From: Lolium rigidum
Lineage: Eukaryota; Streptophyta; Magnoliopsida; Poales; Poaceae
Length of the DNA stretch: 64,000 bases
Assembly (NCBI RefSeq): GCF_022539505.1
Contig: NC_061513.1
Span: 346,843,617 to 346,907,616 of the forward strand
Direction: 5' to 3'
Shown: one piece after another, positions 46,449-57,740 of the stretch
Layout: each line of letters starts with the position of its first letter
Position numbering within the stretch: position 1 is the stretch's first letter
Position numbers and translations under genes: made by a program
Notes under the pieces: generated by a model
What the model saw: the letters and a program-made list of their open reading frames with translations, nothing else
What the model was told of the DNA's origin: nothing
Databases searched by the model: none

Positions 46449-48575
46449 GCAGGGCATCAAAAGAAAAAAGGAAATAGACAAAAATCAGAGAGTGAAAAAA
46501 AACCATAGAAAATAAACTTTTATAGCACATAGAGGATGACATGCGGGTCCCACGAGCCAGCAGGTTCCTCAAAGTTTCAAACGTGGCATGAGATCGAAAG
46601 AAAAAAAGGCAAGTGACCAAATATCAGGAGCCAAAAATAATCCAAGAAAAAAAAGTTTATTGTACGTAGAGGATGACATGCGGGTCCCATTTTGCAGCAG
46701 CGGTATCACCGTTTGAGAGACTGCACGGGATCGAAAGAAAAAGGCAAGTGACCAAATATCAGGAACCAAAAATAATCCAAGAAAAGAAATTTTATTGTAC
46801 GTAGAGGATGACATGCGGGTCTCATTTTGCAGCAGCGGTCTCAACGTTTCCAAGGCGGCACAGGACCAAAAGAAAAATGAAGTAGCCAGAAATCAGGGGT
46901 GAAAAAAATCCAAGAAGAAAGATTTCAATTGGGCTGCATCCGGACATCCGGGCTTTCGAACTATCCCGCTTGGCCTTTTGACTCGTACAATTTCAGCCCA
47001 CTCCAAAACAGGAAAGTTCCGAATTTTCTAAAAAACAGGAAAGTCCTATGCTTCGCAAAGACAAAAAAACAAGGAGATTCAACATATAAGTTTGTTTATG
47101 TAAAAATAAAGATTTAATTATCCGTTTGAAATAGCTCGGAGCGCAATACATTGTTTATTGTCCGCAAAATAATCAAGATATCATATGTTTCTTGTACGGG
47201 GAGGTCGACATCGGGGACCCAGGAGCCAACAAACGTCGTCAACGTTTTAAAGGCGGCAGGGGATGGAAAGAAAAAATAAACCAAAAATCTGTTGGTAAAA
47301 AATCCAAGAAAAGAAACATTTTCGTTCCGAGAGGATGACATGCGGGACCCATGAGGCAGCAAGCATCCTCGGCGTTTATTGTTCATAGAGGTTGACATGT
47401 GGGACCCGTGAGCCAGCGGCGTCCTCAACGTTTTAAAGGCTGCAGGTGATCGAAAGAAAAAATAAGCCAAAAATCGTTTGGTCAACAAAATCCAAGAAAA
47501 TAAACATTTACCGTTATGAGAGGATGACATGCGGGACCCATGAGGCAGCAGCATCCTCAACGATTCCAAGGCGGCGGGGAAATATCCGGAAATTAATGAG
47601 GGGTTCAAAATAAATCCATCAAAGGAAACTTTTATTGTTCATAGAGGATGACATGTGGGACCGACCCGCCAACAGACGTCCTCATCGTTTCGAGAGGGCA
47701 GGAGATCAAAAGAAAAAGGCAAATAGCCAGAAATTAGGGGTAAAAAATAACTCCAAAAAAGGAAACTTTTATTGTTCGTAGAGGATGACATGCGGGACCC
47801 ATGAGCCAGCAGCTTACTCAACGTTTCAAAGGCGGCATGAGATCGAAAGAAAAAGGCAAGTGACAAAATATCGGGAGCCAAAGATAATCCAAGAAAAGAA
47901 ACTTTATTGTACGTAGAGGATGACATGCGGGTCCCATTTAGCAGCAGCGGTCTCAGCGTTTCAAATGCGGCTTGAGATCAAAAGAAAAAGAAAGTTGATT
48001 GTACATAGAGGATGACATGCGGGTCCCATGAGTCAGCAGCTTACCATACGTTTCCAAGGCGGCAGGGGATCAAAAGAAAAAGGAAATAGCCAAAAATCAG
48101 AGGGTGAAAAAAATAAAAAAAATAAACTTTTATAGTACATAGAGGATGACATGCGGGTCCCATGAGCCAGCAGGTTCCTCAACGTTTCAAACTTGGCATG
48201 AGATCGAAAGAAAAAGGCAAGTGACCAAATATGAGGAGCCAAAAATAATTCAAGAAAAGAAAGTTTTATAGTACATAGAGGATGACATGCGGGTCCCATT
48301 TAGCAGCAGCGGTATCAGCGTTTGAGAGGTGGCAGGGGATCAAAAGAAAAAAAGAAATTGCCAAAAATCAGATGGTGAAAAAAACCCAAGAAAATGAACT
48401 TTTATAGTACATAGAGGATGACATGCGGGTCCCATGAGCCTGCAGGTTCCTCAACGTTTCAAACGTGGCATGAGATCGAAAGAAAAAGGCAAGTGAAAAA
48501 ATATCAGGAGCCAAAAATAATTCAAGAAAAGAAAGTTTTATAGTACATAGAGGATGACATGCGGGTCCCACTTAG
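46449..48575. repeat. Tandem array of about 136-bp units
   Basis: About 15 units share the core GAGGATGACATGCGGGTCCC followed by (C)ATGAGCCAGCAG, CAACGTTTCAAA, GATCGAAAGAAAAAGGCAA and TCCAAGAAAAGAAA. Core positions include 46532, 46669, 46803, 47330, 47519, 47643, 47779, 47915, 48006, 48141, 48277, 48413 and 48549; spacing is mostly 131-138 bp, with short units of 58 and 91 bp. A non-repeat stretch at about 46920-47190 interrupts the array. Units at the right end (48141-48549, exact 136-bp spacing) are the most alike, which suggests recent amplification there. Each unit can be read on the minus strand as a short open frame, but no gene is implied. Confidence 0.88.
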
Positions 48576-48717
48576 CCGCCACCCGCCGCCGGGAGGCCTC
48601 GTCTCCGGTGGGCAGGGGTACCCCGCCTGGTATAGGAGGTGTCCCTCCCACGTGTGGAGCGACAAGCGTGGAAAGCCGTTGTTGGCCACGCCGTCTTGCT
48701 CGTTGAACGCCATGGAT
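48576..48717 (-). pseudogene. N-terminal half of the repetitive proline-rich ORF
   Basis: From ATG at 48717 the frame reads MAFNEQDGVANNGFPRLSLH, continues with HLLYQAGYPCPPETRPPGGG and reaches WRLS, where the tandem array begins. The expected continuation, GVPIPPPPQG, is found 15 kb away at 33383, on the far side of the gypsy element. The gene was therefore split by insertion of the array and gypsy element. Confidence 0.6.
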
Positions 48718-49139
48718 CTTGTCGAGGGAAGAGTGGCGGCTAGGGTTTCGTCGCGGCGAGCGGGGATTATTTAGGCGGGGCTGGACCCGGCGATTTAATG
48801 CCGCGTGGATGCTACACGTCCACGGCGAGCTGACCAGCGGCAGCCTTTACTGCGCGCGGAAGACGATGTGTGTGCCGCTGACCGGCCGGGTCCACCTCTG
48901 CGGCGAAGCCGAAGCGAAAGCGCGGGAGAGATTTCTCAGCGTTTCGCGCGCTTTCGCTTCGTCCGGACTCCCCGAGCGCGCCCCGGTAGGCCGGGGTTGG
49001 CGTGGGCTCGCCGGATGGATGAAGGCCCAAATCCGAGGGAAAACGAGGAACCGGGGGTGCGGCTGGGCCATTTTTCGCCGTCCGGATGAAAAAATAGCTA
49101 GCCGGGGGCCTATTCGGGGAGACGAGTGTAGATATGCTC
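48718..49139 (-). mobile_element. Right arm of the composite TIR element
   Basis: GC-rich 5' flank of the split ORF, ending in GAGCATATCTACACTCG (reversed) next to TTA. It contains a pair of inverted GCGAAAGCG/CGCTTTCGC tracts (48930-48960) that can form a hairpin. No other coding content. Confidence 0.5.
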
Positions 49140-49142
49140 TTA

Positions 49143-50823
49143 GGCGTTTGCTCCAGCGCTCCCTCCCCCAAATTTAGACAAACTCATACAAAATGGCCGA
49201 GATGACCCAGTTCAAAAAAAAGAGGCAAAGATTCTACCACAGCTTCTCATCAATTATTGTTAGATCAATTATTGTATAGCAGTGGTTGAGGACATCTTCA
49301 TCTCTCATTCCGCCAGTGCCACACCACCTTCTATCCTGCCACCGGTAGCAGGAACGGTATGCACGCTCCAAATAAAATCTTGCCACAAATTAGTGTTTTT
49401 TTTTTGACAAATCTAACCCTTAATTAGGAAGAACCAACTTCTTGTGTGACCTCTTAGTGAAATGATTTCGGAATCAGACCCCTGCATTAGGCGCCATCGT
49501 GAATAAAACTAAAATTGTGCTGGTCGATGATAACCAAAAACAGCATAGAATCACCTATGGTAGCTCGGTGCCACTGCCAGTGTCTTGTCACGCTTCATCA
49601 CATATCTAACACGTCATCGCGTTGAAAGACGAGCACTGGTTTTAGCAATTCAGATACATGTGTTAGCTTTTATCTATCATGATCTTTACTTTTGGGATTT
49701 AGTGTCTTTTGCGTTATCTATTCATCGTGCCATAGAAATGTTTTGGAAGGATGGGTTTATACAAACGAAATGTTAAATAGCCCTTGGAAATAGTTTGTGA
49801 ACTATTTACATCATCTTATTATAATAAAAGATCAGTCAAAATCTGTTTAATCTCCACTGGGTGAAAACTCTCTCTTCTGTTGTGGACTATCTGAAAGCTC
49901 TCTCTTCTGCCCCTTTGCGTGTAGTTCTACCCAACTTTGTAAATTCACTCCACCAAATTGTTGCACTCCTCCCGTAAGAGCACACCACTCCCCTCACTGA
50001 GCGGCGTGGCAATCACACACGCAACTTTAATGGCGCCCAGTGTTTGCCTGGTTCTATCGTCTTATTCCTCTCATCTACCTTTTCTCTTTGTCTATGGCTA
50101 TCTTAACCAAGACCGCTAGGATTCATCATGGATAGGGGAAATGGGAAGGGTGCATCCAGCTTGCTTTTTGCAAGACACTCTGCACCATTGGATCAAAACT
50201 TACTCGCATGAGCACTTTTATTGTGCTAAAGGTACTTTGTAGCCTATATAATAGGATAGAGCGAAGTTGGGCTGGTACTTTATAAAATAATTGTTTGCGG
50301 TCAGGATATTCGGTTTCATTCGGTTAACTGAATTATTTTGGTTTTAAACCGAATTAACCTTTGACATATGGTTAGCTATTTTGCTATCTGTAACCTAATT
50401 GAAAACTAAAAAAAAAAAACCACAATTTGGTTACGGTTAGGATTTTTTGGGTTCGGTTTTCGGTTTCGGTTCAGTTATGTATGGCCTTAATCATCACTGA
50501 CACTTGTTGCCAATGATCATAAAACTATTACGGATTCTACAACTTGTGCATAGACGTAATATTTATTGGACGCAATAGATAAGATAATCGAGTACTCCTC
50601 TCATCCATAATAATTGTCGTGATTTTGGATTATGGATCGAAGGGAGTACAATGATTATAAAAGAACATTACTATTTGGGCCCTTCTACTCGCGAGGCTGG
50701 GGGCAGTGGCCCTGTTTGCTCAGCCCATGAGCCGGCCTTTGTCAGAACATAATGTCTGATGAGGTCTAGGTCGTGGAGTCAAGGGTTGACAGCATGAGCA
50801 GCCGCCACTTCTAGTCTAGCAAC
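49143..50823. other. Intergenic stretch without a recognised gene
   Basis: No gene is visible. A very short Stowaway remnant lies at about 50595-50649 (TACTCCTCTCATCCATAATA...GGATTATGGATCGAAGGGAGTA), and 50300-50480 has a run of CGGTTT/GGTTCGGTT motifs. Confidence 0.4.
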
Positions 50824-52640
50824 AAAATATGATGTCATGTCTAATGGTGGAAGAGTTAAATTGTTTGCTTTTGCTAGAGGTTAATCATTTATTCGTTGCA
50901 CGGACTTGTGTGTTTACTGGCTTTCGACCATCGCTTTGTAAGATGGCGCTAGCCCTACGTGACGCAGTTCGTCAGAAATATAATGTGATTCAGCTGTATC
51001 GTGCTTCATTCTAACTTGACATATTCCGGATGCAAACGGCAAATTTATCCTGCCTAATCTTACCTCCTACTAGATTTAATGATTCTGACCTATATGTTCA
51101 TCACATCTTTAAAATCGTTTCTGAAGGATTCGTTTGACACACACACAAAAAAAAGAACAATATCTTGTCGGCTGGTCAACCTGGAAACAGGATGCGAATT
51201 GTTCCCTCAGTGGAAACACCGGACCCGGCTACGCTTTTTCGTTCAGTTCCATGTATCTTGCTGGAACAAATTTGATAACACGAAAATTTGTGTTTGATCT
51301 TTTCTAGTCAGCTATGGTTAGACTTTCACCACGCATGCTAGAGTTTTATGATTAGGATACGAAGCAGCAACGATTTCACAAACTGAGACAACTGGCAATC
51401 GATCATTCGTTGACATCCAACTCACTAATTCAACATTACTAGCAGTACTATGCTGCTTAATATTACATGCTAGGGATAATGAAACATAATTAGCATGATG
51501 CAATGAACGGTATCAAGTACGTACGTCCCCGGTGGTTACAGGCCAGAATTTCAGCACGTCTATTGAGCAAATCAACAATAATGAAGCACACAGCTGAAAT
51601 GTCAACCATATTATTTTAGTACAGTCTAAACTAGATCCTTCCAAAATTGTGGGTTAGCTTAGGCTGACAGAATGTGTGAAGCCACCACGTTGGGATCTTT
51701 CTTCCAGAAAATTAACAATACTCTATGTCAACTCCAAGTACACAAAAGTGAATATTTGTTTGAATCAAACTCGTACATGTATTGTACTACTCAATTAATA
51801 TCTGAAAGTTTTTCCTTAGAGATAATATTATCAAAGAGAGCACCTCACATCATAATAATTTGTTTGTGCTCTGAGCCGGCTTATCTCGCAAAAAGTTGTC
51901 TTCGTTGCCGAATGCCATACACAATAACATTGCATTTTACAGACATAAGCTTGTCGACTTGACAATCCTACACATTCTAAATCATGCGGAAGAAGAGAGA
52001 GCACATACTTAAAACCTATAATTGTAAGTACTTGGTGTACCAAAATTTATTGATTTATGCAATAACGTTATCATTCTTGCTATGCCACAAACCTCCCAAC
52101 AGATGAACAGAAGGGCGACGTGGGCTTGTCATTAGTTCGGTCATCGGGGCCGAGAAATCTTTGTCAAAATAAGGTATTTGAGGACCTGCTCTAAAAAAAG
52201 GTACTTAAGGACCTGATCATAATTGTATTAGTTAGAAGTCTTAAGAAAACTGCACCACAAATACACCTTTTGAGTAGGAGTACTCTGCCTATTAGCTCGG
52301 TGATCACTGTTTCATCTGGAATTTGGTGGTTAGTTGTAGATGTCTGTACTAATTACACCAAGATCTTATCTTTGCACTCTGAAATTATGCTTGCAATTAG
52401 TTGCACATATAGAATTAAGTTAAAGAAAACAAGTGCACCCATCCCGTCAAATTCACTATATATATATAACTCATTTTCCTGCAATATATTCCAAAAGCAA
52501 ACTTCTAGAACCTGGATACGCCGGAACCATTTTCAGAAACTTAGAAAAATACTTTTAATCTAAAAAATTATACAATACTCACGCACATAGCTATAGATAT
52601 TGGGCAGATACTTCTGAGTACCATAAAAGTTATGACCATC
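50824..52640 (+). repeat. Dispersed NUP35-flank-derived segment, copy B
   Basis: Matches copies A/D and C along nearly its whole length, for example CTTTTGCTAGAGGTTAATCA (compare 22435 and 19468), CTGGAAACAGGATGCGAATTG (compare 22761), TGTGAAGCCACCACGTTGGG (compare 23260 and 60038), the CCGAGAAATCTTTGTCAAAA junction and the final CTTCTGAGTACCATAAAAG (compare 32049). It is the only copy not cut by a large insertion, so it is the best template for defining the unit. Confidence 0.8.
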
Positions 52641-53811
52641 TAGGACGTGCGAAAAATAGAATATGAAAAGTTACGATACAAGTTTTCTCCTTTTGTCATT
52701 TTTGTGAAAGCCATTGATGGCCATATTGTTACGTAAAATGTACAATAGTAGACTTCTATGCAATACCTATGTGTACGCTTTATTCCCAAACAAGTTGGGG
52801 TAGACTAGAGGTGAAACCCATAAGATCTCGTAACCAACTCATGGTTCTGGCATATGGATAACAACTTATATATATGTATATGATTTTTAAATTTTAAAAG
52901 AGGCTTAATATAGTAGGCCTATGAGGCCATAATCCCGTTATTAGAAAAGTGGAAAAAACCTCTATATTGTGGACAATATCATAATGGTCACTTTTCCATT
53001 TAGAATTTAGTGGTTAATTATAGATCTCTAAATTAATTCCTTCAGATTTTATCGTTGTAACTCCAAAACATATGCTTGCACGTTGCAATCAGTTGCGCAT
53101 ATAAAAAGTAAACAAAATGCTCTTGAAAAGCAATACATTAGATTCAGATAACTAGTTTTCCACCATATTATCTGAAAGAGAATTTTATGACATGGATACA
53201 CATGAAACCTTTATTGAAATTCAGCGAAACCCATGCTTCTAACTTTTAATTCAATTTAAAAAAATCATGCATGTATATATTAGGTAGGAAGTTACTCATC
53301 TGGTATATGAAAAATAAACTACTTTTGTCCAAGCTTTTCATTTCATACTGGCACAGATGGCTAAACTGTTTTATGAATATTTGCAAGATCAAGTTTCTAC
53401 TCAATACTAGCGTGTATAATTTTTCGTAATTTTGAAAACTAAAAATAGGATATTTCTGAATTTTGATGCTGGATTAAATATGTACCCAGGTTTCTTGAGC
53501 ATGTTCGCATATAATCAGATCATGTTACAAAAATATCTTCCAGTAGAGGGTTCCTTTCACATGTTTTTTCTCTTTTTTTGAAGTGTATAAATCGGTAAGG
53601 TATATAGCCATGCTGAATTTTGGATTCATGTGCATTGATTTGTACTCTTTTTATTGAGAGGAGCCTTATCATTGTTTAAGGGTTGTATTTGAAAAATGTA
53701 AGAAATCTGCTACACAATAAATAACTAGATGGAAATGCGGCTGACGAGAGCGTCTGTTGGACATCCAAGGGGTCAACACAACCTCTTGACTAGGTCCGCC
53801 ATGGATCGCGA
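52641..53811. other. Intergenic stretch without a recognised gene
   Basis: AT-rich DNA with no coding frame, repeat ends or RNA gene that I can support. Confidence 0.4.
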
Positions 53812-54080
53812 ACATTGATAGTTTTATTATTATAAGTATGATTTGGTATTCGAGTAGTTAACAAGCCGATTTCATTGTCACGGATCCACAGTACAAGGAT
53901 ACATGAAAGATTGATAAATTACACGGTCATGTAGTTAACATTGATAGTTTTATTAGTTAACTATGATTATGTATTAAAGTTGATTATGTCCACTGTTCTA
54001 GTTAACAAGCTGATTTCATTGTCACGGATCCACAGTACAAGGATACATAAAAGATTGATAAATTACGTGGTCCTGTAGTT
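53812..54080. repeat. Imperfect tandem duplication, unit about 126-144 bp
   Basis: ACATTGATAGTTTTATTA at 53812 and 53938, and GTTAACAAGCCGATTTCATT at 53857 and 54001 (second copy GCTGATTTC), followed in both by CACGGATCCACAGTACAAGG. The unequal spacing of the two landmarks (126 and 144) shows an insertion of about 18 bp in the second unit. Confidence 0.8.
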
Positions 54081-54726
54081 AATTAGCTTATATGTAAATA
54101 TGGTATGTGCACCAGACAATCAACACTCTAGTAACTATGAACAGTTTTTTTTTTGAAAATTAAATGATTCACGATTGATATATAAATGAGTCTGTGGATA
54201 TTTTTGATGAAACGAGCATAGGTACTAAGTACCGATTATTGCATAATTTAAGTAAAATAATAATGCACTGTGATGATAAAGGATGACATTTACAATTTTA
54301 ACCTAGTCAATTGTTGTGTATATGTTTGCATGAAGCTAAACCTATTTTTTATCAACTTATGACTTATGATAGTCATGTTCAAAAGTGTAGTTATTATTTA
54401 TACAAACAAGACTAATCGATCACTAAAATCCATGTAGAAATTGACCACTCAGATCAAATTGGTTGGTCGATCTAAAGGCTAAAGTTGAAAAAAAGTGTCA
54501 AATTATAAGGAACGACTACAATATACATTTTACGTGATTGCTAAAAAAAGCTCCCTTGTGCTGGTAAGCACGGTTTCGTGCTAATTTTATTTTGAGGTGT
54601 CCCAGGGTGGGCTAGAGGTGCAAATAACTATTTTTTTAGAATATGTGGTATGCACGTTCCAAATATAATACAAATTCGTACTCTTGGTGTAAGAATGACT
54701 ATAAATCATAAATGCCCAATTTTTTT

Positions 54727-55005
54727 GTTCATGAAAAACTTTTTTTTTACGAAGCACGGTACAGACGTAGACGCTCACACATACGTACATACGCTCATCC
54801 CCTATAAACGTACGCACACACTATTCCTATGAGCACCTTCGAAAGACTGAGTCCAAGAAACTGATCTGATGGGTTTTAAGATTGACTAAATCACCACGGA
54901 CATCTCACTGTCAATGAAAACGTCGCCTTCCATTAAAAATATCTCGCTTTTTAATGAGACAAAAATATCAAATCTGGAATTTGAACTGTACCACTAAGAA
55001 ACCTT
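54727..55005 (-). mobile_element. Short non-autonomous retroelement, possibly SINE-like
   Basis: On the minus strand the sequence runs from a stretch resembling a polymerase III B box (GTTCAAATTCC near 54980) through GTGAGATGTCCGTGGTGATT and GACTCAGTCTTTCGAAGGTG to GTACCGTGCTTCG and a poly(A) run. I recall this as a very common repeat in grass genomes. Class is uncertain: no target duplication is clear, and the A/B-box spacing is not canonical. Confidence 0.4.
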
Positions 55006-55427
55006 TCAAAATGTACACATTGCACCCATGGATATTTTTTAATTAAGGTCAACGAGGAGCTAGACTGTTAAAAACTCTGAATGCTCTGCACCACCCATGC
55101 ATGCACCCGTACGTCATTGATTATACCGGGCAATTTGATCCAGCTCAGAGTTGTATTAATTTTCTCAATTGCTACGGCGCGCCTGGATGCATCTCCGTCT
55201 GACTGCTGTACATGTAGACATCGACACAAGCGATGCAGTTAGTGGCATTCATGTATACCAAATCTCCGGTAATCTTGAGCCAGCTTATTGTAGGCCTACG
55301 CTTGTGCACAGGTGGCAACTTGTGTCCAACTTAACAGGAGTAATATACATCGCGTTCATACAGATACATGTGTGTGTGCGTGCGTGCTTGTGAGTGTTTT
55401 TTAATTACTTATTAGAGCATCTCCTAC

Positions 55428-56089
55428 GGACAGTACACCTCTTATTCTTGCTATGAGGCCCTCTTTCAGGGGGATCACCTCAGCATCATAGGAGCTGAAC
55501 TGGAGATTCTGGGCGCTTCCTAGGGTGAAATTCTTTTTATGGCTGGCCTGTCTGGACAGGTGTTGGACGGGTGAGAGGTTGGCGTGTCGTGGTCTACCAC
55601 ATGTACCCAGATGCCCACTGTGTGACCAATCCAAGGAGACTATGGCACATCTACTCACCGGATGCTCGTTCTCCAGGACGATCTGGTTCGAGGTCCTCTC
55701 GTGGATCCGATCTACCTCAGGGCCTCCGGATTCGGAGGGGGACTTCGTGGTGGTCGCAGGCGGTGCGGACCGCTCCCCGCTAGTTGCACAAAGGTATATC
55801 GTCGGTAATCATGCTCACGGCGTGGTGGATCTGGAAGCACCGGAATGCTGCGATCTTTGACAACGCACAACCCTCGGTGCCTTCCCTGCTCAACGACATC
55901 AAGACCGAGGCGCAACAGTGGGTGAGGGCGGGGGCCCGGGGTGTCCGCCAGATCATCCCCTAGACTAGGTCTCCTTTCTTGGGTCGAGTTGTAGTGCGGG
56001 GTGTTGGTCCCTTCGTGGGCTTGTACATATAACCTTTTTCCTATCTATCAATACATCGAAACGCAAGTCTTTTGCGTTTTCGCGAAAAA
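55428..56089 (+). mobile_element. 5'-truncated LINE insertion (zf-RVT end of ORF2)
   Basis: Flanked by the 14-bp target duplication AGAGCATCTCCTAC (55414-55427 and 56090-56103), with a short poly(A) at its right end. The plus strand encodes VKFFLWLACLDRCWTGERL and CPLCDQSKETMAHLLTGC, the zf-RVT domain at the end of LINE ORF2, ending in TAG near 55961 after frame shifts, then a 3' untranslated region. Only about 660 bp of the element inserted, which is typical of aborted reverse transcription. Confidence 0.88.
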
Positions 56090-56203
56090 AGAGCATCTCC
56101 TACAGGTTTTATATATTTGGCTAAGATCACTAAAAGCTGAGCAAAACAAGAAATAGAGGCCCTCAACATAATCATTGGCAACTAAGATGATTTTATATAT
56201 ACT

Positions 56204-56558
56204 ACTCACTCCATTTCAATAAACAATGCGCACTTGTTTTTCGTATTTTATCTTTGACAAAATATTAATCTATATCTCTCTATTTAAAAAGGATGTTTCA
56301 ATTTTATCTAGATATACATGTATTTAGATGAGTTTAGTTTGTAGATACATGCAAGTTTTGATGAAGTTGAAACATATTTTTCAGGATGAAGTATATAAAA
56401 AATATTTGATAAAAAACTGATATCTTTAGAAAGTATTTCCCAACATGATTCTAACAATATTGTGTATGTATTATATGATCGTGATATTGTTGTCCTATTT
56501 ATTTGGTCAAGGTTGACATTGAAATGTGTGTGCGTTTTATTTATAGGAATGGAGGTAG
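56204..56558. mobile_element. Stowaway (Tc1/mariner) MITE
   Basis: 355 bp with ends CTACTCACTCCATTTC and GGAATGGAGGTAG, TA on both sides (56202-56203 and 56559-56560), and complementary inner arms AATGCGCAC and GTGTGTGCG. The interior holds the common TTTATCTAGATATACATG motif. It sits inside the Harbinger-like element 55415-57737. Confidence 0.75.
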
Positions 56559-57740
56559 TATGTGGAAAAATAAATTAAAAGAAGTGCATCATGTGAAAAA
56601 ACAATTTAAGAATTCAAAAGTGATAATTTTTAGTCGAAACGTGCCATCTTTCTAAAATGAATCTTCAATTAGTTCTTCATAAAAATCCTTTAGACAAAAT
56701 CTTAATATTCATTAGAAGACTAACTGAATTAGCTGCACTCGCAATGGAAGAGAACGAAAAGATACGGGTAAAGAGGCATGGGTGCCTTGGGGGCCTTTGC
56801 AGTTAATGTGATTGCAAATTTTCTAAGCACTAGTACTGCCTTAATGGAGTATAGTACTCCGTAGCATCTCTCATCGAATTGATTGAGGCCCAATGAAACA
56901 AAATCGGTCATTAGAGTACTACTTTAACATATTAATTTGGAGGCCCTCTAAATCGGGAAGCCCTGTGCGATCGAACAGGCTGCACATGCCTGCGGTACGG
57001 CCCTGCTGAAAATATAGCAATCTTGTCTAAAAATGTTAGCTTGGTATTTGCACCTTCACTTGGTATAACTAAACAGCCCAAGAGCCACTTTGTATCACCA
57101 ACTATCACTTCGTGAAACTTGCCGAGCCCTCCTCCCGCAAGACGGTGGCACCGCACCGCCTCCTTTCCCGCCGATGTCCCACAACTGTCGCCCTCCTGCC
57201 TCCGACGCCAATGCCAAACCTTCCGCCGCCTAGCTGGCTCTTCCCAAGCCAACATCAGAACTCAAAGCCTCCATCCTGTGCGGCGTCGCCTGATCTCAAT
57301 TCCTGCCAATTTCAGCTAGAGTGACCATCGCCAATGTTGGATATGCCGATCCCCCACTTTCTCACCCCTTCCAAGGCCACCTTGCCCGCCACCCTCCACG
57401 CACTCCCGCAGCCACCCGCCGCATCGTTGCCATGTTCCTACGCGCTCACGTGGGGTGCTCACGGTTTCCGCCTAAATATCCGCCGAGTCCGGTGTTCCGA
57501 TTGGTGATGACAACGGGTGGTGCTCCCCCGCATGGCCTGGGAGTAGCTGGTTGCCCGCCTTCTACTATGTCGTGCAGCCTCCGACATGTGGGTCTCATGT
57601 GTCCATTGTCAGTTTTGGATTGTTATTGTACGAATGCTACCAAAAGCATAATTTAACTTGGATTGCTAAACCTTCTATCTCTTCTTTGTATATCTAGTTT
57701 TTAGCAATCCATTATAGGGAGGCTATTGGAGATGCTCTTA

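Larger units (their letters stand above)
32071..49139 (-). mobile_element. Composite TIR element (Harbinger-like ends), interrupted by gypsy element and tandem array
   Basis: The left end GAGCGTTTGGCCTCCCCACG and right end (reversed) GAGCATATCTACACTCGTCT share the GAGC start and a CTCCCC tract, and both sides are next to TTA (32068-32070 and 49140-49142). The two arms hold the two halves of one minus-strand ORF (C-terminal half 32354-33377, N-terminal half 48576-48717), which argues that they were once contiguous. The sequence right of 49142 does not continue copy A/D as expected, so the right boundary, or later rearrangement, remains uncertain. Confidence 0.5.
55415..57737. mobile_element. 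Harbinger-like TIR element hosting a LINE fragment and a MITE
   Basis: The ends GAGCATCTCCTAC and, reversed, GAGCATCTCCAATAG are inverted repeats and both are next to TTA (55412-55414 and 57738-57740). Its left terminus doubles as the target of a later LINE insertion. A GC-rich part (57110-57600) has open frames but no recognised transposase. Without the LINE it would be about 1.65 kb. Confidence 0.6.

Noticed and set aside
46449..48575. Possible CRISPR-like array
   Set aside because: Units are about 136 bp and repeat over their whole length without unique spacers, in a plant nuclear context; it is a tandem repeat.
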